Positions 7,933 to 16,303 of a stretch of 64,000 bases of DNA are shown here, in pieces (within the stretch, counting starts at the first letter, position 1; each line of letters opens with the position of its first letter). The DNA is from Cyanobacteria bacterium OH_PDB_230 (lineage in GTDB: Bacteria > Cyanobacteriota > Vampirovibrionia > Gastranaerophilales > Gastranaerophilaceae). The position numbers and the translations under genes are program-made. Under the pieces are notes generated by a model. The model ran no database searches. It was given only the letters and a program-made list of their open reading frames with translations, and had not been told where the DNA came from. Location: assembly GCA_023421795.1 (NCBI GenBank), contig JAEZSO010000003.1:124001-188000 (forward strand), in the 5' to 3' direction.

Positions 7933-8955
7933 ATGGCGGTTAATAAATTTTTAGGGTGGGCAAAAAAAATATTTAAGCCAAGAACAAGGAGGTACCTAAG
8001 TTGTGCCTTGATAGAACACGGTTTTGCCTTTGATCAAAATAATTGCCTGAGAGTTTGCACGATGCCAAACAATAAAGGTGGCGGAAGACCTCTTATCCAA
8101 AGAAATTATAACGGGGAATTGATCGACTGGGACAAGGTTTTCAAGATAAAGCAAAGACAAAGAGAGCTCCAACAATCAGGAAGAATCCTGCCTAAATGTG
8201 TCGGATGTCCAATTCTTACGGAAGAGGACTGGGATACGGACGATTATATAAGTGAAATAATCATTACACATTGGAATAAATGTAATTCAAACTGCTCTTA
8301 TTGTCCTGTAGTTAATGACCAGAAGCTAAAGGATTCAACCGAATACTACAACATCCTGCCTGCTATTAAAGATGCAATTAAAAAGAAAGTTATAAGAAAA
8401 AATGCTTTAATTGAACTTGCCGGCGGCGAATCCACAATATATCCGGAATTTGAAGAATTAATCAATTTGCTTGTGGATAATAATTTTTCCAACATCGTGG
8501 TCAACACCTCTGCAATACAAGGCAGCTCCGCAATAGAAAAAGGCATAAAAAAAGGGAGCATAAAGATAATAGTATCTGTAGATGCAGGGAAAAAGAAAAC
8601 GCACGGAGAAATAAAAAGGGTCAAAACATACGATAAAGTTTGGGAAAATCTTAGAATATATTCAAGAGCCCAAGCAAAAACCAAGAAAAATGACTTAGTA
8701 AGAACAAAATATATAATAGTGCCTGGAAAAAACGACACAAAAGAAGAAATAGATTTGTTTTTGAGAAATAACATTGAAGCAAACATAAAAGCAACTGCAA
8801 TAAATGTCGAAATGGATTGGTATGAAAAAAATAAAAACAATGAAAACAAACATATCCGGGAATTAATAGAATATGCTTATAACGAGACCAAAAGACTGAA
8901 TCTTTTATGTAAAATATACCCTCACGCATATTGGATATTAGAAGGCATAAGGTAG
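7933..8955 (+). CDS. Radical SAM enzyme with N-terminal SPASM-like domain (paralog 3, variant)
   Basis: 340 residues with an N-terminal basic extension (about 18 residues) before the first conserved Cys. It has the same domain order but is a variant: the CC pair is C-T (RVCTMP), the SAM cluster motif is CNSNCSYCP rather than CYCY, and the SAM-binding loop reads AGGEST rather than FGGGEPT. PKCVGC, GGG and IDW are kept, so at least the SAM cluster should form; an auxiliary cluster may have lost a ligand. ATG at 7933 follows GGAGAG, 9 nt after the previous stop. Confidence 0.88.
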   Translation: MAVNKFLGWAKKIFKPRTRRYLSCALIEHGFAFDQNNCLRVCTMPNNKGGGRPLIQRNYNGELIDWDKVFKIKQRQRELQQSGRILPKCVGCPILTEEDWDTDDYISEIIITHWNKCNSNCSYCPVVNDQKLKDSTEYYNILPAIKDAIKKKVIRKNALIELAGGESTIYPEFEELINLLVDNNFSNIVVNTSAIQGSSAIEKGIKKGSIKIIVSVDAGKKKTHGEIKRVKTYDKVWENLRIYSRAQAKTKKNDLVRTKYIIVPGKNDTKEEIDLFLRNNIEANIKATAINVEMDWYEKNKNNENKHIRELIEYAYNETKRLNLLCKIYPHAYWILEGIR

Positions 8956-8961
8956 CTGATT

Positions 8962-9975
8962 ATGTTTGGTTTTGGAAAAAAATATTATAGCTGTAAATGG
9001 TTAGAACACGGTATTATTTTCGATCACTGTAATGTGATAAGGGTTTGCTGCTCTCAAAGCCATGAGGGTAAAGGCCGCTACGAGTTGGTTACCAAATACC
9101 AGGGAGAACCAATCGATTGGGAAAATGTTTTTGCTCAAAAAAGATTACAAAGAGAAGTGCAAAAAAAAGGCGCTACATTTGAAAGCTGTAAAGGCTGCAT
9201 TGAACTTGAAAAAAGGCATTGGGACAGTAAAGACTATATAGACACTCTTCTTTTTACACATTGGATACATTGTAATTGTGCTTGTACATATTGTCCCGCA
9301 ATAAGAGACGATGTTTTAATCGAGAACAACAAACACTACAATGTTGTACCTGCCGTAAAGGATATGATAGAAAAGAAAATACTTAAAAAATCTGCCTTTG
9401 TAAGTATAGCTGGAGGCGAAGCAACAATATATCCCGAGTTTGAGGAACTTTTAGAGCTTCTCATTGATTATGGTATAAAAAATATTCAAGTGCACACTTC
9501 CGGCATAAAATACAGCAGCGCAATTGAAAAAGGATTAAGAAAAGGGGTCGTAAAAGTAATTGTTTCCTTGGATTCTGCCTGCGCGGAAACGCATTCTAAA
9601 ATTAAACTAAAAGATTGTTTTGATGAAGTGGTTCAAAACCTGAAAAAATACTCAACAGCTCAAAGACAAAACAAAGAACTGGTTTCAACAAAATACATAA
9701 TACTTCCAGGAGTCAATGACAACAAAAAAGAAATGTACTCATGGATTATGCTGAATAAAGAGCTGGGTATAAAAAGTCTGGATTTGGATATTGATATAGC
9801 CTGGTTTCACGAAAATCATTCAAACATTCCCGAGCATATTTATGATTTGGTTTTGTTTGCTAAAAACAAGGCCACTAATGGCGATTTTCAAATGAGGCTA
9901 TTTGACAGGGCCTGTATGGTTTATAATGAGTACAAAAAGAAAAATTCTCAACTAAAAGCAAAAGTAAAAAAATAA
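8962..9975 (+). CDS. Radical SAM enzyme with N-terminal SPASM-like domain (paralog 4, variant)
   Basis: 337 residues. N-terminal cysteines: SC at 11, CC in RVCCSQ, and SCKGC; the glycine turn is GKG instead of GGG. The cluster motif is CNCACTYCP and the SAM loop AGGEAT, which places it with paralog 3 in a sub-group. The C-terminus ends LFDRACMVY followed by a Lys-rich tail. It starts only 6 nt after the previous stop, inside the same operon, with a weak AGG site. Substrate unknown. Confidence 0.88.
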   Translation: MFGFGKKYYSCKWLEHGIIFDHCNVIRVCCSQSHEGKGRYELVTKYQGEPIDWENVFAQKRLQREVQKKGATFESCKGCIELEKRHWDSKDYIDTLLFTHWIHCNCACTYCPAIRDDVLIENNKHYNVVPAVKDMIEKKILKKSAFVSIAGGEATIYPEFEELLELLIDYGIKNIQVHTSGIKYSSAIEKGLRKGVVKVIVSLDSACAETHSKIKLKDCFDEVVQNLKKYSTAQRQNKELVSTKYIILPGVNDNKKEMYSWIMLNKELGIKSLDLDIDIAWFHENHSNIPEHIYDLVLFAKNKATNGDFQMRLFDRACMVYNEYKKKNSQLKAKVKK

Positions 9976-9990
9976 ATAAAAGGCAATCGG

Positions 9991-11148
9991 ATGTTCAAGT
10001 ACAACGAACAATATACAAGCAAGAAAAAAGACCACTATTACAGCTGTAAGTGGATAGAGTCAGGTATTGTCTTTTTTCAGCACAAAATGACAATGTGCTG
10101 TTATTGCGGACATAGTGGCGGCGGGCATGTTATGCTTCGTAACAACTATGATGGGCAGGAATTGGATTTTGATAGAATTTTCTGGCTTAAAAACAAGTTT
10201 AAAGAATTCCATAAAAAGGGGAAAATAAATGTTAATTGCGTAGATTGCCCTTTTTTGGAAGAAAAAAAGTGGGATGATAAAGTAACTTCTATAAATAATC
10301 TCTATATCAGTCATTGGACTAATTGTAACAGCAAATGCATCTATTGTTACTCATCTCAAAATCCCGACAAATTCCAAGATCGAAAGACATACTCCATTTT
10401 GCCTCAAATAAAAGAGATGCTTGAAAAAAACATATTAAAGCCCGGAGGAAGCATACATTTTGGCGGGGGAGAACCCACATTGCTCGGCGAATTTGAAGAA
10501 ATCGTTGAGTTGTTACTGGATTACAAGTTTTATGATATCAGGGTTCATACATCAGGTATAAAATATAGTCCTGTTTTGGAAAGAGGGATAAGAGAAGGCA
10601 GATTAAATGTTGTTGTTTCTACTGATGCAGGGTTTTCTCAAACTTATGAAAAAATCAAACAAGTGCCTAAATTCGATACTGTCAGGGAAAATATTAAAAA
10701 ATATTCAGCAGCCCAGACGCTTGAAAATATTGACGTAAAAGCCGAAAAACTAGTCGATGGAAGGTATATGGTAAGTTCAAAGTTCATAATAATGCCCGGT
10801 ATAAATGACACAGTAGAAGAAATTGAAGCCTGGCTGAACGCGAACAAAGACGCCGGCTTGTTCACAACGGTTATAGACATAGAAGAGAACTGGTACAAGG
10901 AAAACAAAGATAAAATCCCAAAACATACAGTAAAATTTATCCGTTACATAAGAAAACGCTCAAGACAACTAGGCACTAATTTTGAAATGTATGAAAGAGT
11001 CGAAAAGATCAATCAGGTAACATTAAGCGATAAAATCTTTGATGCAGCCAAATTTGTTTTAAATGAACTCCACAAAATCAAAGTCAAAATTAAAATACGA
11101 AAATGGTCAAAAGCGCTTATAAACAAAATTACTGGCCAAGACCAGTAA
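9991..11148 (+). CDS. Radical SAM enzyme with N-terminal SPASM-like domain (paralog 5)
   Basis: 385 residues, the longest of the set, with a ~15-residue N-terminal extension and a ~50-residue basic C-terminal extension after MYERVE. Cysteines: YYSC, MCCYCGHSGGG, NCVDC, then CNSKCIYCY and FGGGEPT, so it belongs with paralogs 1, 2 and 6. IDW is replaced by LDF. A small insertion lies before the KFIIMPGINDT motif. It is the last gene of the operon; the stop codon lies inside an intrinsic terminator hairpin. Substrate unknown. Confidence 0.9.
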   Translation: MFKYNEQYTSKKKDHYYSCKWIESGIVFFQHKMTMCCYCGHSGGGHVMLRNNYDGQELDFDRIFWLKNKFKEFHKKGKINVNCVDCPFLEEKKWDDKVTSINNLYISHWTNCNSKCIYCYSSQNPDKFQDRKTYSILPQIKEMLEKNILKPGGSIHFGGGEPTLLGEFEEIVELLLDYKFYDIRVHTSGIKYSPVLERGIREGRLNVVVSTDAGFSQTYEKIKQVPKFDTVRENIKKYSAAQTLENIDVKAEKLVDGRYMVSSKFIIMPGINDTVEEIEAWLNANKDAGLFTTVIDIEENWYKENKDKIPKHTVKFIRYIRKRSRQLGTNFEMYERVEKINQVTLSDKIFDAAKFVLNELHKIKVKIKIRKWSKALINKITGQDQ

Positions 11149-11153
11149 TTTTT
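11128..11153 (+). terminator. Terminator of the radical SAM operon
   Basis: Stem ATTACTGG/CCAGTAAT with a 6-nt loop and five T residues; it overlaps the stop codon of paralog 5. It is nearly symmetrical, so it can also serve ribH coming from the other side. Confidence 0.75.
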
Positions 11154-11175
11154 GATATTTGATAAATATTTTAAA

Positions 11176-11640
11176 CTATATTTTTTTTGACAGGCTAACC
11201 ATTTCAAGAGCACCTCTGGCGGCTTCAGAACCTTTATTTCCAGCTTTTGTGCCGGCTCTTTCAATAGCTTGTTCAAGATTGTCTGTTGTTAACACTCCAA
11301 ACATAACAGGGATAGAGTGTTGAAGAGAAACGCTTGCTATTCCTTTAGACAGTTCAGCAGCCACAAAGTCAAAATGAGCTGTAGAACCTTTTATTATGGC
11401 TCCAAGCGTAATTATGGCATCGTATTTACCTTTTTTAGCTGCCTTTTGAGCTATTAAAGGGATTTCAAAAGCACCTGGTACCCAGATAATATCAATATTA
11501 TCTTCTTTAACACCGTGTCTCACAAGTTCATCAATAGCGCCTGATAGCAGTTTAGAACCTATAAATTCGTTAAAACGAGAAATAATAATACAATATTTTT
11601 CGTCTTGTGCTGTTAACATACCTTCTATTACATTAGCCAT
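11176..11640 (-). CDS. ribH: 6,7-dimethyl-8-ribityllumazine synthase
   Basis: Cytoplasmic enzyme of riboflavin synthesis that condenses the pyrimidinedione with dihydroxybutanone phosphate. 154 residues, the usual length. Family motifs are plain: SRFNEFI, VPGAFEIP (substrate binding), ITLGAIIKGSTAHFDFV with the catalytic His, and FGVLTTDNLEQAIERAG. I choose ATG 11640 because GGAG lies 7 nt upstream; a TTG 12 nt earlier would swallow that site. No FMN riboswitch is seen. A 15-bp palindrome lies about 23 bp upstream of the start codon. The rest of the rib operon is not here. Confidence 0.95.
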   Translation of the reverse strand: MANVIEGMLTAQDEKYCIIISRFNEFIGSKLLSGAIDELVRHGVKEDNIDIIWVPGAFEIPLIAQKAAKKGKYDAIITLGAIIKGSTAHFDFVAAELSKGIASVSLQHSIPVMFGVLTTDNLEQAIERAGTKAGNKGSEAARGALEMVSLSKKI

Positions 11641-11662
11641 AATTTTCTCCAATCAATTATTT

Positions 11663-11677
11663 ATGTAAATTTTACAT
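11663..11677. promoter_or_regulatory. 15-bp palindrome upstream of ribH
   Basis: ATGTAAA-T-TTTACAT is a perfect inverted repeat 23 bp in front of the ribH start codon, where a repressor or activator site would lie. No regulator is identified. Confidence 0.35.
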
Positions 11678-11883
11678 CAGTTCCAAAAAATATTAAAGGA
11701 GCCTACAGAATAAGTTTACATTTAGAAAGAGCCGATTTTAAAATTATGTAACACTTTAAAACACCTCCCAAAGCCAATGTTTACAAAGAATATTCTAATA
11801 TTGTCAACATTTATATCTAAGTGGAGTATTTTAGAAATCCTCGCCTGAATCTAAACTTATTTTGTCAAGAAGGGGAGTATTTG

Positions 11884-11991
11884 ATGAAACTAGCAAAAAA
11901 AGTTTTAAGTAATAGATATGCACTGAATACCATATATTTGTCAATAGTATATTGTGTCTTAATTATATGTCTTCACGTGATTTTGAGATAA
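11884..11991 (+). CDS. Small single-span membrane peptide, 35 residues
   Basis: Short ORF in an otherwise empty 350-bp gap. ATG 11884 is preceded by GGGGAG (8 nt). The product has a basic N-terminus (MKLAKKVLSNR) and one hydrophobic stretch (about residues 16-34) with two Cys, then Arg and stop. It ends one base before the ribF stop on the other strand. The good ribosome site and clean positive-then-hydrophobic design suggest a real small inner-membrane protein, but no homology is known to me. The rest of the gap, 11653-11883, holds only the palindrome listed above and no other recognisable signal. Confidence 0.45.
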   Translation: MKLAKKVLSNRYALNTIYLSIVYCVLIICLHVILR

Positions 11992-12903
11992 TTATCCTTC
12001 AAAAGTTCTTGCGAATTCAAGATCTTTTATAATTTGTCCTTTTAATTGAGAGAGTTCTCTAAACTTCATTTCATTTCTTATTTTTGTAATAAATGAAACT
12101 TTTATCTCTTCATCATAAATATCCTGATGGAAATCTAAAATATGCACTTCTGATGTTATTTTTGCCTCGGCGCTTACGGTAGGTCTATAGCCATAATTCA
12201 GCATACCTCTGTATGTCTTATCTTTGACTTCTACTTCCACAAGATAGACGCCTGTTGGGACTTCAATAATTTTTTCAGGGTATACAAAATTTGCAGTAGG
12301 AAAATCTATTTTTCTTCCTAATTTTTGTCCTTGAATAACCCTTGCTCTTATGAAAAAGTTGTATCCTAAAAGAGAATTGGCCAGGTCAAGGTTCCCGCAG
12401 GTTAAAGCGTTTCTTATAGAAGAACTGCTTGCAACAACATTTCTGCAAGTTATAGGAGGGACCTCAAAATATCTGTAATTGTATTTTGACTGAAACATTT
12501 TAAGGAAATCGCTGTTCCCTTGCCTGTTGTGCCCAAAGTGATGGTTGAACCCTGTTGTGATGGCAACCGGCTCAAAATTCTTTATCAATATGTCTTTCAA
12601 ATAATTGCTGGCAGATAAATGAGCAATGCTTTCGTCAAAATCTAAAAGAATTACATTCTCTACTTCTAAAGCTTCGAGCATTTCGATTTTATCTTCTAAA
12701 GTTATTATTTGTTTTATGCTGTTTTGAAGTATGTAGCTCAGCGGATGATCTTTGAAGATTATGATTCCTGATTCGACATTATTCTGTTTCGCGTAGTTTA
12801 CTGCGGTTTTAATAACAACTTTATGCCCCTGGTGCAGTCCATCAAAAAAACCCAGAGCTAAAGACAATTTTGGCTTATATTCTAACGATCGTATTATATT
12901 CAT
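11992..12903 (-). CDS. ribF: Bifunctional riboflavin kinase / FAD synthetase
   Basis: 303 residues, normal for RibF. N-terminal FMN adenylyltransferase domain with LGFFDGLHQGHK (nucleotidyltransferase GxFDGxHxGH) and SSSSIR; C-terminal riboflavin kinase domain with GRKIDFPTANF and GVYLVEVEVKDKTYRGMLNYGYRPT. It converts riboflavin to FMN and FAD in the cytoplasm. A TATAAT (minus, 12918-12913) lies 9 nt before the ATG and no Shine-Dalgarno is visible, so the transcript may be nearly leaderless. Convergent with the small ORF at 11884. Confidence 0.95.
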   Translation of the reverse strand: MNIIRSLEYKPKLSLALGFFDGLHQGHKVVIKTAVNYAKQNNVESGIIIFKDHPLSYILQNSIKQIITLEDKIEMLEALEVENVILLDFDESIAHLSASNYLKDILIKNFEPVAITTGFNHHFGHNRQGNSDFLKMFQSKYNYRYFEVPPITCRNVVASSSSIRNALTCGNLDLANSLLGYNFFIRARVIQGQKLGRKIDFPTANFVYPEKIIEVPTGVYLVEVEVKDKTYRGMLNYGYRPTVSAEAKITSEVHILDFHQDIYDEEIKVSFITKIRNEMKFRELSQLKGQIIKDLEFARTFEG

Positions 12904-13199
12904 TTCTTGTTAATTATATAAAAAAATCCGTAATAATAAAGCATATTAATAAAAATTCATATAAAATGATATAAAATAACTAAAGTAGCAAAAAAAACGA
13001 AAACATGGGTTTATAACATTAAGTATTAACTGGAGTTGTGTTGTATATAAAAACTGGTTTATCCGTTGAGTGAAGGATCTGGAGTTTTATTGTTAAAGAG
13101 TGAGAACACAGGTTTGGCTCAAAACAGCTAAGAATAATTTGTGTTGAAAAAATAAAGAAATGGATATAAGCCACTAAGTGATTAAATTGGAGTTGTATT
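12904..13199. other. Leader/intergenic region before the GH13 gene
   Basis: About 300 bp without a substantial gene. The element TGGAGTTnT occurs three times (13031, 13080, 13188), the last being the ribosome site of the GH13 gene; the first two precede tiny TTG-started frames of 10 and 13 codons. No tRNA or known riboswitch was recognised. Confidence 0.3.
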
Positions 13200-15431
13200 A
13201 TGCTAGTATATAATAGTCCGTTTATAATGAGGACTCATATGGGTACTAAGTCCAGAAAAGAGCTTAAGCAACAGCATAATCTCGAACATTGTGAAAGAAA
13301 AATCGAGACGTGCCCATCAAGACTGCCTTTTACGTTATATAAGGGCATTCCATTTTGCTCTCTTATCCAAGATCACAATAATTGGGGCGCGTGTGTAGAC
13401 AAAAATAAAAATGTAAATTTCAAGATATTTACATTTAAAGATGCTGAAAGAGTTTCTGTTGAAGTAAAAAAACATAATGATAACTTGGTGTTGATTCCAT
13501 TAGATAAAAAAGAAGGCGGAATTTTTGAGAAAAAAGTCGGCCCGGACCTTGTAAAAGAGGGAGACAAATATCACTTCGTAATTGAAAGAAAAGGACATAA
13601 GCCCCAAAAGGTAAGAGATCCTTATGCAATGAAAATGGCTCCATATATGCAATGGTCAGAAATCTATGATCATAACAACTTTAGATGGACAGACTCTGAT
13701 TGGATGAATAACAATAATCCCGCAAAAATAAGCAGAAGAGCTAACAAGGATAACAACCTTACCCCGCTTGGAAATGCAAGGATTTATGAGGTAAATATAG
13801 CTACTCTTACAGATGAAGGATCATTTGAAGCGGCGAAAAAAGAATTTGAAAAAATTGCAAAAGAAAAACATTTTAATGCAGTTGAAATAATGCCTGTAGA
13901 AAATACATACAGTTATAACTGGGGATATGATGGCGTAGATAAATTCGCCCCAAGTACATATTTAGGCGGTCCCGATAAACTAAAAGAACTTATTGATTTC
14001 GCCCATAGCTTAGATTTGAATGTAATTATGGATGTAGTCCCCAACCACTTAGGTCCAGATATGGCGGATCTTCAAAATGCTGGGCCTTACATAGACGGAA
14101 AAAACGCGTTCGGATACAAATTCAATTTTGAAAAAGATGACAATAGGTTCGTAAGAGAATACATTATAAATTCTATGTTGAATTGGGCTAACAACTACCA
14201 TTGTGATGGCATAAGGGTCGATATGACGAAATTTATGCAATCTGACTTTACAATGAAGCAAATGGTTGCAGAACTAAATTACCATGCTCCTGATGTCTTT
14301 TTAATAGCAGAAGATGGCAGGGATAACGATCCTAGAATAACAAGACCTTTCTCTAAAGAAGAAAAATATTTAAATCAGCATGAACACTGCGCTTTTATCT
14401 ATGACATAGCGAATAATAGAGTTCCATTAGATAATCTCGGTTTCGACTCAGAGTGGGATTTTCTATACCACAAGCAAATAGCTGCCGCTGTGCTGGATAT
14501 GTGGGACGGAAGACCTAAGCATATAGAAAACCTTGACTATGCAGTCAAACATTCCGGGATGAGAGTCAAATACCCTATGAGTCACGATGAAATAGGAAAT
14601 ATTGACGGAACAAGGCTAATTTCTAAAATTTTACAAAAAGAACTTAAATTGAATGATAAAGTAAGAAGCACAAGCCCCACTGTAAGGGCTCAAACGGCTG
14701 CTCATGCTTCACACAATATGATAAAGTTGCTTTTAACAGGTAAATTTGATCATATGACTGAAAAAGAATTCAAAAGTTTCTTGAAAGAAAACAAAATTTA
14801 TGACGGACTTTCTATACATAGTATAAGAACCGCGTATGAAAAATCACTAAAACAACATAGGCTTGCCGTCGGGAAAACTTATTCTATTCCGGGACCTAAA
14901 ATGATATTCCAGGGTGATGAAAACGCTAACCCGGCTTATTTTAAATTCTTCAGACAATTTTCTACAGGATACGAAAAATACTTAGAGTCAAAAGGCTATG
15001 AGCCAGGTCAAAAAGCTCTTATGGACTCGAAGCTTAATAGCATTGATTATTCTGAAAAATATAGACATTATATTGACCAAACCGATTTATACACAAAAGA
15101 TTTAAATGACATAATGCAGGAAAATCCCGCTCTTCAAACAGGTACAATAATAGAATCTGTTGTACATCCTATATCCGATATACACGCTATGCATTGTAAA
15201 AAAGACAGCAATGAGATATTTTCAATTTCTAATTTCTCAGAAAAATCTTATCCATACAATTACAGAATTCTTATGCCAAAAGGTACATGGCAGCAGATAA
15301 GTAATACCGATGATCTAAAATATGGCGGCAAAGGAAACTTTATGAACGATATAATTGAATCTGACGGCATAAACCACATTGATGTTGCTATCCCGGAATT
15401 CGGAATGGTTTACTTTAAAAAAGTAGATTAG
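13200..15431 (+). CDS. GH13 alpha-glucan enzyme (branching enzyme/TreZ-like)
   Basis: 743 residues. An N-terminal CBM48-like beta-domain (about 45-145) precedes a GH13 barrel. The four GH13 motifs are present: DVVPNH (278-283), GIRVDMTKF with nucleophile D341, LIAEDG with acid E371, and MSHDEIGN with H462-D463. The start of the barrel (YEVNIATLTDEGSFEAA) resembles malto-oligosyltrehalose trehalohydrolase, while SHDE resembles branching enzymes, so the exact reaction is open: glycogen branching or trehalose formation. No signal peptide; cytoplasmic. GGAG lies 9 nt before ATG 13200. Single-gene unit with its own terminator. Confidence 0.85.
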   Translation: MLVYNSPFIMRTHMGTKSRKELKQQHNLEHCERKIETCPSRLPFTLYKGIPFCSLIQDHNNWGACVDKNKNVNFKIFTFKDAERVSVEVKKHNDNLVLIPLDKKEGGIFEKKVGPDLVKEGDKYHFVIERKGHKPQKVRDPYAMKMAPYMQWSEIYDHNNFRWTDSDWMNNNNPAKISRRANKDNNLTPLGNARIYEVNIATLTDEGSFEAAKKEFEKIAKEKHFNAVEIMPVENTYSYNWGYDGVDKFAPSTYLGGPDKLKELIDFAHSLDLNVIMDVVPNHLGPDMADLQNAGPYIDGKNAFGYKFNFEKDDNRFVREYIINSMLNWANNYHCDGIRVDMTKFMQSDFTMKQMVAELNYHAPDVFLIAEDGRDNDPRITRPFSKEEKYLNQHEHCAFIYDIANNRVPLDNLGFDSEWDFLYHKQIAAAVLDMWDGRPKHIENLDYAVKHSGMRVKYPMSHDEIGNIDGTRLISKILQKELKLNDKVRSTSPTVRAQTAAHASHNMIKLLLTGKFDHMTEKEFKSFLKENKIYDGLSIHSIRTAYEKSLKQHRLAVGKTYSIPGPKMIFQGDENANPAYFKFFRQFSTGYEKYLESKGYEPGQKALMDSKLNSIDYSEKYRHYIDQTDLYTKDLNDIMQENPALQTGTIIESVVHPISDIHAMHCKKDSNEIFSISNFSEKSYPYNYRILMPKGTWQQISNTDDLKYGGKGNFMNDIIESDGINHIDVAIPEFGMVYFKKVD

Positions 15432-15543
15432 ATTCTAAAAGGCGCTAAAACACACTGTTTGTTCAATAAGATTGTAATTTAAGCTCTTTGTAAAACGGCT
15501 GCTTTATAAAGAAGGCTACTCCATAAAAAAATAAACAATAACT

Positions 15544-15571
15544 CGTGCAGGATTTTATGTCTGCACGTTTT
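15544..15571 (+). terminator. Terminator after the GH13 gene
   Basis: CGTGCAG/CTGCACG stem with a 10-nt loop followed by TTTT. Confidence 0.65.
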
Positions 15572-15597
15572 CAGTTTATTGCTTGATTATGTTTGAA

Positions 15598-15891
15598 TTA
15601 TTCTTCGTCTTCTTCTATTTCTTCTTGGTTCTCGATGAAGGCAACAACTTTTTCAAACTCTTCGTCATCTTCGATTGCTTCAAAAACGAACTCTTCGCCT
15701 TCTTTTTTCAATCTCATAAGAACGACTTCATCTTCTTCGTCACTTTCTTCGCCTTCTTCTTCATAAGGAAGTAAAAGTCCATATTCAATTTCATCGACTT
15801 CTACTATGTCAATCAATTCAAATTTGACTACATTACCATCTTCATCAACGGTCTCGATGATTTGTTCATTAGTATTTTCTTGATTTGTCAT
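15598..15891 (-). CDS. DUF1292 family protein
   Basis: 97 residues, very acidic, with the DUF1292 (YrzB-like) pattern: TVDEDGNVVKFELIDIVEVDEIEYGLLLP followed by acidic spacer and EVVLMRL....EEFVFEAIEDDEEFEKV. Its function is not known. In Firmicutes members of this family sit next to ruvX, as here: ruvX ends 7 nt upstream. Last gene of a four-gene operon. The C-terminus is a run of Glu/Asp, encoded by GA-rich DNA. Confidence 0.85.
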   Translation of the reverse strand: MTNQENTNEQIIETVDEDGNVVKFELIDIVEVDEIEYGLLLPYEEEGEESDEEDEVVLMRLKKEGEEFVFEAIEDDEEFEKVVAFIENQEEIEEDEE

Positions 15892-15898
15892 CTTTTAC

Positions 15899-16303
15899 TC
15901 ACTTTCTATCTAGATATTGCTGTAGTATTATGCAAGCACTCTTTAAATCTACCATGTGTTTGTTTTTTGTATATTTTTTTCCTTGCAAGGCAAGAATATT
16001 TTCTGCTTGTCTGCTTGTTAATCTTTCGTCTTCAAAAATTATTTCAAATTCATCTGAAAAGAACTCTGAAAAATTTTTACAATCAAGTGCTTGTTCACCG
16101 ATTGTATTGTTCATATGTTTAGGTAAACCTATCACTATTTTTTCAATAGAATTATGATGACAGATTTCTTTGATTTTTTCTACTGCTTTTTTCTCAGGTA
16201 ACCTGTCTATAGTTTCGACTGGTTGAGCAGTAATAAGAAGGGCATCACTCATTGAGATACCTATTCTTTTTTTGCCGACATCCAAACCTAAGACTCTATT
16301 CAT
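15899..16303 (-). CDS. ruvX: Putative Holliday junction resolvase RuvX/YqgF
   Basis: 134 residues. RNase H-like fold with GLDVGKKRIGIS at the N-terminus (first catalytic Asp), VIGLPKHMNNT in the middle and FEDERLTSRQAE (second acidic site) then a terminal DSAC-like segment (LKSACIILQQYL). Family roles are 16S rRNA 5'-end processing and a proposed Holliday junction resolvase activity. ATG 16303 overlaps the preceding stop as ATGA; a GTG 12 nt earlier is in frame but lacks support. Confidence 0.92.
   Translation of the reverse strand: MNRVLGLDVGKKRIGISMSDALLITAQPVETIDRLPEKKAVEKIKEICHHNSIEKIVIGLPKHMNNTIGEQALDCKNFSEFFSDEFEIIFEDERLTSRQAENILALQGKKYTKNKHMVDLKSACIILQQYLDRK

Noticed and set aside
8346..8929. 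Long open frames on the minus strand inside the radical SAM array
   Set aside because: They are antisense to well-supported radical SAM codons, have no ribosome sites and are rich in Phe/Leu as expected from the complement of AT-rich coding DNA.
11636..11652. Longer RibH start (TTG 11652)
   Set aside because: It would place the GGAG ribosome site inside the coding region; ATG 11640 is correctly spaced.
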